DNA from: Catonia carolina
Lineage: Eukaryota > Arthropoda > Insecta > Hemiptera > Achilidae
Direction: 5' to 3'
Assembly (NCBI GenBank): GCA_035578175.1
Contig: JAQMRL010000003.1
Span: 109,889,819-109,953,818 of the forward strand
DNA length: 64,000 nt
In this document: positions 33,796-44,685 of the stretch, piece after piece
Numbering within the stretch: position 1 is the stretch's first letter
How the letters are laid out: each line of letters starts with the position of its first letter
Translations under genes and position numbers: made by a program
Notes under the pieces: generated by a model
Told to the model about the DNA's origin: nothing
The model's database searches: none
What the model saw: only the letters and a program-made list of their open reading frames with translations

Positions 33796-33868
33796 ATAAA
33801 AAACCTCATCAAAAGGTCGCTTTTTGTTTATCAACTTACTCAAAAAATCCAGTAAAATAAACAAAAAA
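33796..33868 (+). repeat. 70-bp direct repeat, right copy
   Basis: This is the partner of 32951-33023. It begins right after the A tail (AGTAAAAA). Confidence 0.85.
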
Positions 33869-34370
33869 AATTTTTTTAATGGACAATATTGTTTTTTTTA
33901 GGACCGGGTTCCCTTAATAGAGGACTACGCCCTCTAGTAGTGGACTAAATAAAAGAGTAATGGATATCTACGATCACATGATATCCTACTGTATTTAACT
34001 AATGAGATTAAAATAAGATAGAAATACAATTTTAGTAAGAGCAAGTGAGATAAATATATTGTATAAAGTGAAGAAATTAATTATATGTATTTCCCCCACC
34101 CCTCCCGACGATTGTTAAGTGCCATCCATCCTATGTACTGTTGCTATCCCTTCCCTTCCAGACTAATTATAACTTTCCTTCCTTAAGGAAGATTATGGAA
34201 AAGGAGGAGAGATGTTCCCTGTTCAAGTTAAATAGAAGTTTATCCCCGTCTCTTATTAAGTATTCTAAATAGATCTCTTACTACAAATTTTACTTAAAGT
34301 TATTATCTGTCCACTTTCGTATAAAATACAGTACACTTTTTTTTACTTGAACTTTATTTTTATTTACAAA
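33869..34370. other. Spacer, no gene seen
   Basis: No frames, repeats or element ends recognised between the A10 duplication and the Helitron. Confidence 0.45.
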
Positions 34371-34690
34371 CTAGTAAACCCCGCTCGCTTCGCTTCACGG
34401 CAGCTAATGTAGGCCTCATTAAATTATTTTAAATCCTCTCTATATACAAAATGTTTGGTTTTGTTGCCCTGTGGCAGCAAAACAAATTGTTTTTCTGCAC
34501 TTGAAGCTCTAAAAAGTCCGACATATAATCGTCCATGAGTGAAGGAACCACGCTTGTCTCAAATCAATGCCCACCGTTTTATATAGGGTGATTCAAAAAG
34601 AGCGCCGGTTTTGATATATCAAATGAAGAGATTTATTTTATTGAAAAACTGAAAATAAATACATCAACAAGTTCATCTTACCTTCCGATT

Positions 34691-34990
34691 TCATGTATGA
34701 AAAATGATGTCATGCATCTGTCCTCCTCTACTGCGCTGGCACGCATCAACTCTGTCCATGAAATTGGACATTACTGCACGACAAGTTTCGACTTCCATTT
34801 GACCGATAACCCGTCGAATTTCCTCCTTCAAGTCATTGATGTTTCGGGGTTTATTGGCATACACCAATGACTTCAGATGACCCCAAAGATGAAAGTCACA
34901 AGGCGTCAAGTCACACGACCTTGGTGGCCATTGATGGTCGGAATTACGAGAAATGATGCGATCCTGGAACCGTTCACGGAGCAACAACAT
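34691..34990 (-). pseudogene. H1 C-terminal transposase frame
   Basis: It reads ERFQDRIISRN, then WPPRSCDLTPCDFHLWGHLK, the segment around the last catalytic Asp, followed by NDLKEEIRRVIGQMEVET to a stop at 34691-34693. It overlaps the N-terminal frame by 85 bp in another phase because of the deletion and shift. The apparent ATG is internal. Confidence 0.8.
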
Positions 34991-35370
34991 TGTTTCTCGT
35001 GCAGCAACTGAATTTTATACGGGTGATATTGGAGATCGTACCGAAGAATTCTCCGTACAGAAAAACATCGTAAACTCAATTGTTGAGAACGGCGACGTAT
35101 TGATTTTGCTGGGCTAACAGCCACACTGTCACGAACCAACGCAACGTTCTGCTCAGTTTGGCCAGAACGACGACGTCCAGAACTTTTAAGGTCGACTGTT
35201 GAACCCGTCTCAAAAAACTTTTTCATGAGCCTGCGAACTGTTGATTCATTCGGTGCTTCATTACGTCCTAGAGTACCGCGAAGTCGCCTGACAGTAGCCG
35301 CATAACTCTCTCCACTCTGGTAAAATGTTTTGACGATTAACACTCGTTGTGCAATAGTAAACTTCTCCAT
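34906..35370 (-). pseudogene. H1 N-terminal helix-turn-helix frame
   Basis: The frame encodes 154 residues. It begins MEKFTIAQRVLIVKTFYQSG, then NESTVRRLMKKFFETGSTVD and SGRRRSG, the helix-turn-helix domain I recall as DUF4817-type in insect Tc1/mariner-like transposases. After about residue 118 the sequence crosses a deletion and shifts into non-homologous frame (EKQCCCSVNGS...). The first two catalytic acidic residues are lost, so no transposase activity is possible, but an isolated DNA-binding domain could in principle be made. Confidence 0.8.
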
Positions 35371-36206
35371 GGTTAGACACAGACTGCGAGAATACTACAC
35401 TACGAACAAGAGAAACTACAACTGAATCGTCAATCGGAATGTTCTCCGAAATAGAAATGAGGTCTAACAATGTTGCCAACCGATAAACAAAAATTTACCA
35501 GCCGTTTAAAAACCGGCGCTCTTTTTGAATCACCCGTTATTATGTTTGTCGCTGCGATTTAACAGAATTGAAAAGAATGCAGAGAATACCGATGAAAAAG
35601 AAAGAGACAGTTGATACGTGGCTGAGATAAGAGATATACGTGGGTGCAGTACGCAGAGTAACTGTAAATATACGACTCATTCATTTCCTGTCGAATGAAA
35701 ACAAATACATAAAATACAGTTCAAAAATAAAAATTTTAAATATTTCAGAATTTTTAATGTTTTTGGAATCGAATGTTATTCTTTACGTTTTTCTATGAAA
35801 TAAAAAATTTGAATCGTGTTTCTAGCCCAAAAATACACCACCCAGAGGATTTTGAAAAATTAAAAGTGCTATGCAACCGATAAACTAAAACATGCGACAA
35901 CGTCACAGTTTAATTTGCTTAACTCGCTTAATAAAAGTTACTGTAAGTTGCAAAATAGCCTATATTGATCAGGAAGCTCTAAGCTATGCAACAATGAAAG
36001 ATTTTTTAAAATCAGTTGAGTAGTTTCTGAGATTACCTCATACAAACAAACAGACGTTTCTTCTTTATTATATTAGTACAGATGTACAACTTTTTGTACA
36101 TAACTAATAAATCTATAAAATGATCAATGGTTAATAACAATGGATTGAATATGGCATGAAAATAGGTGTGAAATCGTACAAGCAATAAAAAAATGAAACT
36201 AAAATA

Positions 36207-36925
36207 CAGTAGAGTACCGATTTTCCGTGGATCGTTTAACCGGGGTTTGGATTAACCGTGCGATCACTAGAAATCTTTTTTTTTTTGGTTTAACGTCCGA
36301 CTGTTTTGCAAGTTTTGCAAGTTGCTGCTAATGCAGACGGTGAAGGATGAAATGAATTTTTTTGTAACGTATGAAAAAATGCTATGCCCGAGTGGGATTC
36401 GAACACAAGACCGCGTGATGAGAGGCGAGCACGTTACCAGCTCCTAAAATCAGTTGCAAAGAAGCTTTAACCGGTGCCGAAACATTACTAACTTTCATGG
36501 AAAATCAGGATGGCACAGATTACGTGGACATTTTACATATTCGTGGTTATATAAGAAAAATAAAAGAAAAAATATTGCGGCATAAAATTAAACATAAGTA
36601 AAATAACAGATTTTTTGTGATTTTTTTTTGTTACGTAGTTTAAGGTAAGATTTATATAAATTTATGTATTAGTAAATATTTTTACTTCAATACAATTTAT
36701 TTATTTATTTCCGATATCCGATATCAATATATTAACATAACATGATTAACATATATTAACATATATGGATAACATGTATTAATCAGTAGAATAAAACATA
36801 CGCGTAACTGGTGGTTTTGTTTATGACGTAAGTGGTCTCGACCGGATTGGGTTGTATTATCCGTGTTTTCCGGTTATCCGGTATAGTTATCCCCCCAATT
36901 GCCACGGATAATCGGTATTATACTG
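36207..36925. mobile_element. pogo/Tigger-type MITE D, copy D1, containing SINE E
   Basis: It has ends CAGTAGAGTACCGATTTTCC and, inverted, CAGTATAATACCGATTATCC with TA duplications (36205-36206, 36926-36927). The CAGT start and TA target fit pogo elements. A 5'-truncated SINE E (about 36275-36438, minus) lies inside; D2 carries it at the same place, so it was acquired before D spread. There is no transposase. Confidence 0.85.
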
Positions 36926-36931
36926 TATAAT

Positions 36932-37245
36932 GAAACCCACCGGGTTGGTCTAGGGGTAACGTCGTCGCCGCTAGTCAGCTGATTTTTGGAGACGAAGGTT
37001 ACTGGTTCAAATCCTAGTAAAGATAGTTACTTTTATAAAGATTTGAATACTAGACAGTGGTTACCGGTGTACTTTGATTATTGGGGTTCAGTTAACTATA
37101 CTCTCTCTGGAATGGTCGGCCTGAGTCTGTACAAGACTACACCTCACTTAAACGTCATACATAATATCATCCTTATCTCATAGGGTCATGGGGTTGCTTG
37201 TTGTTCTAGATTGAACAGATTCTAACGTACACACATTAGGATATA
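36932..37245 (+). repeat. tRNA-derived SINE, family C, copy C3 (with full head)
   Basis: It starts AAACCCACCGGGTTGGTC and holds box A TTGGTCTAGGGGTAACG (36945) and box B GGTTCAAATCC (37007-37017) at tRNA-like spacing, followed by a family-specific body and an ATTAGGATATAAAAAA end. This is the only C copy here with an intact Pol III promoter. The head abuts D1 within a few bases, and the tail abuts A11. Confidence 0.88.
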
Positions 37246-38197
37246 AAAAAGATCTGGTGTGAAACACTCACACAACTTTCTCTTGCCAATGCAAATAATT
37301 AACAATAAACCTAACATTAGTATTAAAACATTAGAAATGAACAAAAACTAACCTCAAAAACATAACCTTATTTTAATCATGAGTGAATGACGCAAAATGA
37401 CAATCGAACTCAGTTTGGCTTAAAAATACGGAAAATCACGCTTTCACGCTAAACTAGGCTCTGTAGAGAAAAATGCTCTAAACAAAAGTTGTAGATCTTT
37501 TAATTTTCTATAAATTTAATTATATACACTTTTGTCGTAAAATGCATACTAAGACCGAAATGTTTAAAAAATCGATTTTTCTCACGTTTTCGTGAGAAAA
37601 AAAACAGAAAATCGCAAATTACCGCTAAACTAAGCGTTATACAAAAAAATGTTTGAAACAGAAGTTGTAGGTTTTTAAATTCTCTACAACTTTTATTATA
37701 TAAGTTTTTGCGCTAAAATTATTATTAAAGCCGTAATCTTAAAAAAACAATGTTTTTACGTGAAAACAGCCTCATCGAGAATTTCAGCAAACATGACGCC
37801 TACCCTATCTTGTAGAGAATAAAAAATTGAGTAAAATAGGCGATTTTAAAAAAAATCGTAGGACCAGTTTTTGAGAAAATCGCAAAAAAACTGAAAAATT
37901 ATACGAATAAACTACTACTTCCGGTTGACCGATTTTGATGAAAATGTTCGTGTCGCGTCCGGTAGTGGGATGTAACTTAAGTTTCAAGTTTCAAGTTCGT
38001 ACGATGTTCCGTTCTTGAGATATTCTGTTCACACACAGACACACAGACACACACACAGACCAATCGCTAAAAACATGTTTTTTGGGTTCAGGGGGTCTGA
38101 AAACGTATAAATCCGGTGAAAACTCGATTTCGAAAAATCGACATGAAAACAATACTTTCCTTCCTATATATTCATATAGGCAAGAGAAAGTAAAAAT
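37246..38197 (+). mobile_element. Family A repeat, copy A11, full length
   Basis: This is a complete plus-strand copy with a short CA tract (about 38030-38059). It is almost identical to A7 through the head half, including shared rare variants (AATGACGCAAAATGACAATCG), so the two belong to one recent subfamily. It has inserted at the SINE C3 tail. Confidence 0.9.
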
Positions 38198-38563
38198 ATA
38201 TAATGAAATAAATTTTCGTCAAATTCAAAAATTCGAATAGTCATAAATCTTCAAAACAATGCAGAAGAAGTTAGGCGCCTGAAACGTTACCATGTTTTGG
38301 ACTTGTCGGAAAGAGTTTAAATGTACATAGAGCTATAGTGAAAAGTATTCCATACTGTAAAATGTAAATATCTTTGTACATAGGCCTAGTAACTTTCTCT
38401 TTTAACATATGAATAATTGATATAATGAGAGGTACTGAGGGTAATGAGATCCTCAACTTGTGATTTGTAAATTCAAAAGATTTGTTTATAGTTTATTTTT
38501 TAAAAAAACTTATTGCAAATAAAATAATGTTATTTAAAAACAAAAACAATTGGGTCACCTTTA
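38198..38563. other. AT-rich spacer, no gene seen
   Basis: An incidental 61-codon frame on the minus strand has no domain. No repeat ends. Confidence 0.4.
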
Positions 38564-38570
38564 AGTTGTA

Positions 38571-38987
38571 GTAGTTTATTCGTGCGGTTTTTCAGTTTTG
38601 AGATTACTTATCTCAAAAACGGTAGCTACGTACATTTTTTTTAAATTTTCTACGACCTAGCGTAAGCTGGAAATCTTGAAGGCTGTGGTAAAAAGTGTTA
38701 TTTTTTACTATTGCGGCCTTAATATGACATTTAATAAAATAAAGGACTATACATAGGCCTAATGAAATTTGTAGAAAATTATAAAACGTACAACTTTAAT
38801 TTTAAACATTTTCTACTACAACGCTTTATTTTAACGTCAATCGCTGATTATGTAGGCTTTTGCACTAAAATGCATAATATGACGGGCGCAATCATAATAG
38901 GATAAGATTTCTTTATCACGGAGCACATCCCTTCACGAATCTTGTAGAACATAAAAACCTGTAGTAAATGAGGCGATCTAAAATATT
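38571..38987. mobile_element. Old family A-like sequence, inverted halves
   Basis: 38571-38855 resembles the minus-strand (GTAGTAGTTTATTCGTG...) arrangement of family A. From about 38856 (TTTGCACTAAAATGCATAAT) the plus-strand arrangement follows, up to GTAGTAAATGAGGCGATC. It is strongly diverged. The last 68 bp is repeated at 40124-40194. Confidence 0.6.
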
Positions 38988-39222
38988 CGAACGTTTCCAG
39001 TCAAAATTTTTGCGGCGGGCCCTGCAAATTCCGTGGTACATCAAAAACACCTATAAGCCTATCTATGCCGATCTTAATATTGGCTCAGTGAAACAAACTA
39101 TATTAAAATTCAGCCGTAAATATGAAGAAAAACTCAACAATCATCCAAATTTTCTGTCTTTAAATCTAATAAATAACAAAGATACCGGGTTTTCAAGACT
39201 GAAAAGACATAGTGTATTTTGA
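38968..39222 (+). pseudogene. Jockey-like LINE, C-terminal reverse transcriptase fragment
   Basis: After the repeat-derived MRRSK start, the frame reads ERFQSKFLRRALQIPWYIKN then IYADLNIGSVKQTILKFSRK and LKRHSVF with a natural stop. It is the C-terminal segment typical of jockey-clade LINEs (QxKxLRxxxxxPWYxxN). The rest of the element is missing at the 5' side; the 3' UTR continues to about 40123 and is interrupted by D2. Confidence 0.8.
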
Positions 39223-39304
39223 TTTAGGTTATAGGTTTTAAAGAACATTGGTACACTTATTATCTTTTTCTTTCTAACTGATTTACTTCAAAGTCATCAT
39301 TGTA

Positions 39305-39977
39305 CAGTAGAGTACCGATTTTCCGTGGATCGTTTAACCGGGGTTTGGATTAACCGTGCGATCACTAGAAATTTTTTATTTTTTTTTTTTTTGGTTTAAC
39401 GTCCGACTGTTTTGAAAATTGCTGCTAATGCAGACGGTGAAGGATGAAATGAATTTTTTGTAACGTATGAAAAAATGCTATGCCCGAGTGGGATTCGAAC
39501 CCAAGACCGCGTGATGAGAGGCGAGCACGTTACCAGCTCCTAAAATCAGTTGCAAAGAAGCTTTAACCGGTGCCGAAACATTACTAACTTTCATGGAAAA
39601 TCAGGATGACACAGATTACGTGGACATTTTACATATTCGTGGTTATATAAGAAAAATAAAAGAAAAAATATTGCGGCATAAAATGAAACAAAGTAAAATA
39701 ACAGATTTTTTGTGATTTTTTTTGTTACGTAGTTTAAGGTAAGATTTATATAAATTTATGTATTAGTAAATATTTTTACTTCAATACAATTTATTTATTT
39801 ATTTCCGATATCCGATATTATTAACATGTATTAATCAGTAGAATAAAACATACGCATAACTGGTGGTTTTGTTTATGACGTAAGTGGTCTCGACCGGATT
39901 GGGTTGTATTATCCGTGTTTTCCGGTTATCCGGTATAGTTATCCCCCCAATTACCACGGATAATCGGTATTATACTG
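39305..39977. mobile_element. pogo/Tigger-type MITE D, copy D2, containing SINE E
   Basis: TA duplications at 39303-39304 and 39978-39979 bound it. It is nearly identical to D1 apart from small deletions (about 45 bp near 39820) and also carries the truncated SINE E (about 39372-39536). It sits in the 3' UTR of the jockey fragment. Confidence 0.85.
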
Positions 39978-40123
39978 TATTTATAAAAAATATTAATTTA
40001 TTACTATTTTCAATTTCATTAACATTATAATGAAATCGTAATCATGTAAATTAACATTTATCAAAATTACTGATGGTTCTATCAAAATTTTTCTAATTGG
40101 AAATTGTTTGAAATTGGTTCTAC

Positions 40124-40562
40124 CACGGAGCACATCCCTCCACGAATCTTGTAGAACATAAAAACCTGTAGTAAATAAGGTGATCTAAAATAATTCCGTA
40201 GGAGTCGTTTTTGAGAAAATCGCAAAAAAAGTAAAATTATGCACGAATAAACTACTACCAGTTGACAGATTGATGAAAATGTTCATGTCGGGTCCCCTGG
40301 TGGTACCTAACTTACACAACTTTCTCTTGCCAATGAAAATAATTAACAAAAAACCTAACAATAGTAATAAAACATTAGAAATAAACAAAAAACTAACCTC
40401 AAAAAAATAACGTAAATTTAATCATATATGAAAGACGCAAAATGAAAATCAACCAAAGTTTGGTTTGAAAATACGGAAAATCGCTCTTTCATGCTAAACT
40501 AAGCACTGCACAAAAAAATGCTTTTAATAAAAGTTGTAGATCTTTTAATTTCCTATAAATTT
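40124..40562 (+). mobile_element. Old family A-like fragment
   Basis: It starts with a second copy of the 68-bp segment seen at 38920-38987 and continues through the tail-half and then head-half family A motifs (CACAACTTTCTCTTGCC at 40316, AAAGTTGTAGATCTTTTAAT at 40531), in an order that differs from normal copies. It is a rearranged, older relative. Confidence 0.6.
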
Positions 40563-40600
40563 TAATACAACTAAAAAAATATTATATAAATAACAATATT

Positions 40601-40631
<31 letters not shown>

Positions 40632-40649
40632 CAATATTATGACAATATT

Positions 40650-41042
40650 GTTGTTTAGGTCAACAGCCGAAAAGCTGGTTTGAACCTTTAGAGGTTTTAC
40701 TAAGTAAAAACGAAGAGTAAGGTGGTTTACCATTGCCTTCCTCACTGAGTTGAAAGTGTATGCTTATCAGCATGCCAGGCCCTCCGAAAAGCACTCACTT
40801 TCTACCCTGCAAATGACACCTTCACTTCATTCACCACAGGCTCTGGCTGCATAGTGAAATTCATTACTCTCAGAGGAGATAACTCTGACTAGTGTCTTTT
40901 ACACCTCTACCTCTTCTGTTCTTAAATAGTTCAGTCATATAGGTGGCTGACTATGTGATAAGAAACAGAACAATTTTTTTAGCCCTGGACCAAACAGATA
41001 GAGTGCAATTAAAATAACACTCCACCTGCCCGTTCTGGGCAT
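40650..41042 (-). mobile_element. Retroposon K, copy K4
   Basis: This is a full-length minus-strand copy with 11-bp target duplication ATGACAATATT at 40639-40649 and 41043-41053. It is very close in sequence to K3. Confidence 0.88.
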
Positions 41043-41106
41043 ATGACAATATTATTATATTATTATTAGCCTATTATTATTATTATATTATAATAATAAT
41101 ATTATA

Positions 41107-42117
41107 CAGGGTGATTCATGAAGTTCTCCCCCCACTTCTACAGCACATTGTACTAGTAAAAATAATGAAAAAATGTTATATAAACATAGGTCCGAAAACG
41201 CTTCGTTAGCGAGTTACAGCTAGCGAAAGTTTCGCCTGGATTTCAGTTCACCAGGTGAAATGAGGTCTTCCTGGAATTGTGGTAAGGTAGATTAAGGGGC
41301 GAATTCAATCATTTCTTATGGTTTTTGATCTGATAAATTGAATAAAACAGGTCCCAGAACTGTAAGTTAAATAGTTTTTGAGAAAACCAGTGTCAAATGC
41401 AAAAAATGGAGTGAAAATCACATTTTTTCATCTTTGGGCAAGAATAACTTTGTTATTTCACCAAGAAACAGTTAAAATTTTTCAATAAAAAATGTAGAAA
41501 ATTTTATTCTGAACAAACCGGTGTAAATAAAGTACACAGAAAGCGAATAGTTTTTGAGAAAACCAGTGTCAAATGCAAAAAAATGGAGTGAAAAAAACAC
41601 ATTTTTTCATTTTAGTTTTTCCGGTTAATTTTACTTTGTACTCTTATGAATAAAAACTCATTTAATCAAACATCTATTCGCTTTCTGTGTACTTAATTTA
41701 CACCGGTTTGTTCAGAATAAAATTTTCTACATGTTTTATTGAAAAATTTTAACTGTTTCTTGGTGAAATAACACAGTTATCCTTGCCCAAAGATGAAAAA
41801 ATAAGTTTTTCACTCCATTTTTTGCATTTGACACTGGTTTTCTTAAAAACTATTTAACTTACAGATCTGGGACCTGTTTTATTCAATTTATCAGATCAAA
41901 AACCATAAGAAATGATTGAATTTGCCCCTTAATCTACCTTACCACAATTCCAGGAAGACCTCATTTCACCTGGTGAACTGAAATCCAGGCGAAACTTTCG
42001 CTAGCTGTAACTCGCTAACGAAGCGTTTTCGGACCTATGTTTATATAACATTTTTTCATTATTTTTACTAGTACAATGTGCTGTAGAAGTGGGGGGAGAA
42101 CTTCATGAATCACCCTG
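41107..42117. mobile_element. 1-kb palindromic element J
   Basis: Arms of about 444 bp (41107-41550 and about 41674-42117) are near-perfect inverted copies around a loop of about 123 bp. The ends are CAGGGTGATTCATGAAGTTC, flanked by TA inside a TAATAA-rich microsatellite. A segment TTTTTGAGAAAACCAGTGTC occurs once in the left arm and again in the loop. There is no coding frame. It is a foldback-type nonautonomous DNA element; a superfamily cannot be assigned safely. Confidence 0.87.
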
Positions 42118-42600
42118 TATATTATTATAAATTTTATTATAATTTTAATTCTAACTTTTAACTTCGTAAGCTATACTGTTCGTAAGATATTTTGTTAACT
42201 GGTAACGCGCTATAAGTTGACGATTACGCCTATCATGCGGAGGACAGTAGTATACAATCTATCCTACTTACATCGGCCAACCCGAAAGCATAAGACATGT
42301 ATCAAGTGGTGTAACTCAAAATTTAACCACCACAAACACTTAAGTAATAAAATTCAGTTCACGACCCGTCACACTAAATAAGTAAGGAGTAATGTAATTA
42401 TTTAAAGTAAGTGAATTGTTTAAAATTCAATTGCAATTTAACATAACTTTACTGAAAATAATGAAATATGAAAACCATAAAAATACAATAATATTTTGAA
42501 ATTACCGTAAAACTAGTATTACTCACGGTCTAACTAGTTTAACACTACAAATGTCAGAGTGCAGTAATTCAGTTTACTGCTGATGACCAAAAAGGTTTCT
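42118..42600. other. AT-rich spacer, no gene seen
   Basis: No frames or element ends recognised. Confidence 0.4.
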
Positions 42601-42611
42601 AAATATAGCTT

Positions 42612-43006
42612 CTGCCCATAATAGACAGGTGGAGTGTCAAATTATTTACACTCATTCTGTTCGTTGCAGGGCTAAAATAAATAGTTCTGTTTCTTATCAT
42701 ATGGTCAGCCAATTAAATGACTGAATCATTTAAGAACAGAAGAGGTAGAGGTGCAAAAGACACTAATCAGAGTTGTCTCCTCTGAAAGTAATGAATTTCA
42801 TTATACAGCCAGACCCTGTGGTGAATGAAGTGAAGTTGTCATTTGCAGAGTGGAAAATATGTGCTTTTCAGAGGGCCCGGAATGCTGATAAGCGTACTTT
42901 TCCACTCAGTGAGGAAGGCAATGGTAAACCACCTCACTCCTCGTTTTACTTAGTAAAACCTCTACAGGTTCAAACCAGCCTTTCGGCTGATGACCTAAAC
43001 AACAAC
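42612..43006 (+). mobile_element. Retroposon K, copy K5, reference copy
   Basis: This 395-bp copy has AAATATAGCTT at 42601-42611 and 43007-43017 as target duplication, which fixes the family ends: head CTGCCC..., tail CCTAAACAACAAC. It is non-coding as a family (an 89-codon frame here is broken in other copies). Near the tail AGAGGTTCAAACCAGCC resembles a Pol III box B, but it is at the wrong end for a standard tRNA head. I do not recognise a named SINE family. Confidence 0.88.
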
Positions 43007-43017
43007 AAATATAGCTT

Positions 43018-44685
43018 AGGCCTAGTATTATGGCTTATTTAGAATGAATGTTTATTATTTAGGATAATTATTAAGAATCAATAAATAATACAATGGGATG
43101 TTTATAAAACGACGTAGTTGTAAACATAATGAATCAATGTAAGAGTAAAACTACATACAACATAGTGTCATGGTTAGAGCTGTCGCTATGATGTATAGCA
43201 GCCGCGTCAGCTCGTGATCCGTGTGAGGAATTTCTGTTACGGCATGCAATGAAAGATTATACTATTCATAAAAAAAACATTTATCATAATGTTCTTGTCA
43301 TTATAAAGTAACCTTTTGTTTTATTATTTCAATTTATTCTATAATATAGTAACTCTTTTACTTTTCTTTCATTGTATTTATTAATATTTAGTAATTATTT
43401 ACAGTTTGAGTCAGGCAGTCCTCAGGAATTAAAATATGTACGTAGCATAGAAAATAAGGAAATTAAAAAATATATATTTCATAACATTAATTTATAGGCC
43501 TAAATAATTAGTAGCAAATTATGATAATGATTTTTTTACTGAGGTAAAAAAAATCGAATGGTTAAGCCAATTCCGAGTCCTTTACGCGATTCTTCATCAC
43601 AGTTTTTTATAACTGATGCAATAATTTGTCGCACTTCCGAATGAATTACCGCTTTATTTTTCCGGGAAGACATATTAAAATAAAACAAAAGATATGAAAA
43701 ATACACGTTGAAATTTACCTAACACAAAACTAATAACTTTTGGCACGTTAACACGCTTTAAATTTCAAAATAAAAATCACTTTAGTGATCAAAAATCATG
43801 AATAATGATTAACACATCCGAGACGCATTAGCACAAATGTACAACTGTATATTGTGACACGTGTATCCGTTGTGAAAAGCAATAACATGTAGGCCTATAA
43901 TAAATAAATACATAGACATAATAATAATATTTACATGATGACTAAATGTTTTTGTACTGCACGATAAGACAAATATATTACTCACATTCTATTACACCAC
44001 CCGTCCCACTTCCCCAGGCGACAGAGATCATGAGCTGGCGCGCGTATAGTATTTAGAAAAGCACATTAGTAGCACTTCCACCCCCCGCATAGTCCAGTCA
44101 TACTCTCGCTGACGATCGTCGACTTACATTGCGTTACCAGTAAATACCCCTACGCTCTGGGTAACTTTTTAAAAGTGGACATACTATAATGACGATAACC
44201 CTGTTCCTATTCTGTGTGCCCCAACCCATCCCATTTGTCATTATGAAGGAGCGTATTTTATAATAATAAATACTTTGTAATTAAATAATTAACGTTTAGG
44301 GCTAATTAGCGTATCTCACCCTTCACCCTTTACCCCCAACCCATTCCATTTCAACTTGTAAATACTGTTACGTCAACCAGAGCTATTATTTAAATTTAAA
44401 ATGACACCCTTTCGATTCAGTTATTCACTCATTACAATTTTAAGTTAATAATTACCATTTTCATTTAATTTAATTCAATACAATAGACCTCTTTTTAACC
44501 GACTTGATCTAAACCGTTAGGTTATCGGTTAAACGAAATTATCGGTTGTTAAGGACGATGTACACCCGTCAATTAGTATTTTGTATTCACTTCGTTGTTT
44601 TTAAATATACGCGCCGCGGCTGGCGTAGCCTATTCTGATTTATATTTCAAATATTGCAGTGTCATGATCAGTCCTCGGATCGATA
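43018..44685. other. Long AT-rich spacer, no gene seen
   Basis: About 1.7 kb without recognisable frames, terminal repeats or retroposon tails. A locally GC-richer patch lies at 44010-44160. Confidence 0.5.

Larger units (their letters stand above)
34586..35535 (-). mobile_element. Deleted Tc1/mariner-like element H, copy H1
   Basis: It has inverted ends GGGTGATTCAAAAAGAGCGC on both sides. It is 950 bp, exactly the length of H2, and nearly identical to it, with the same internal deletion. The minus strand keeps the N-terminal DNA-binding frame (34906-35370) and the C-terminal catalytic frame (34691-34990) in different phases. It is inserted in the Helitron. Confidence 0.85.
34371..36082 (-). 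mobile_element. Helitron with both ends visible, split by H1
   Basis: On the minus strand it starts TCTGTACTAATATAATAAAG (36082 downwards) and ends GCGGGGTTTACTAG at 34371, flanked by host A and T, exactly the Helitron 5' TC and 3' CTAG rule. Near the 3' end (34430-34585) a minus-strand frame reads LRQACFTHGQLYVGLSR-like residues with small disruptions, then FVLLPQGNKTKHFVYREDL. This is the C-terminal end of a Pif1-type Helitron helicase. The rest of the Rep/helicase is absent, so it is a deletion derivative of about 760 bp plus the nested 950-bp H1. Confidence 0.82.

Noticed and set aside
33577..33855. Protein with long Thr-His or Cys-Val repeats
   Set aside because: It is translation of the CA/GT microsatellite inside A10; no other evidence for coding.
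32282..33960. Terminal repeats of a larger element (TTAATTAGAGGAC / TTAATAGAGGAC)
   Set aside because: They are similar in direct orientation but too short and diverged to define an element.
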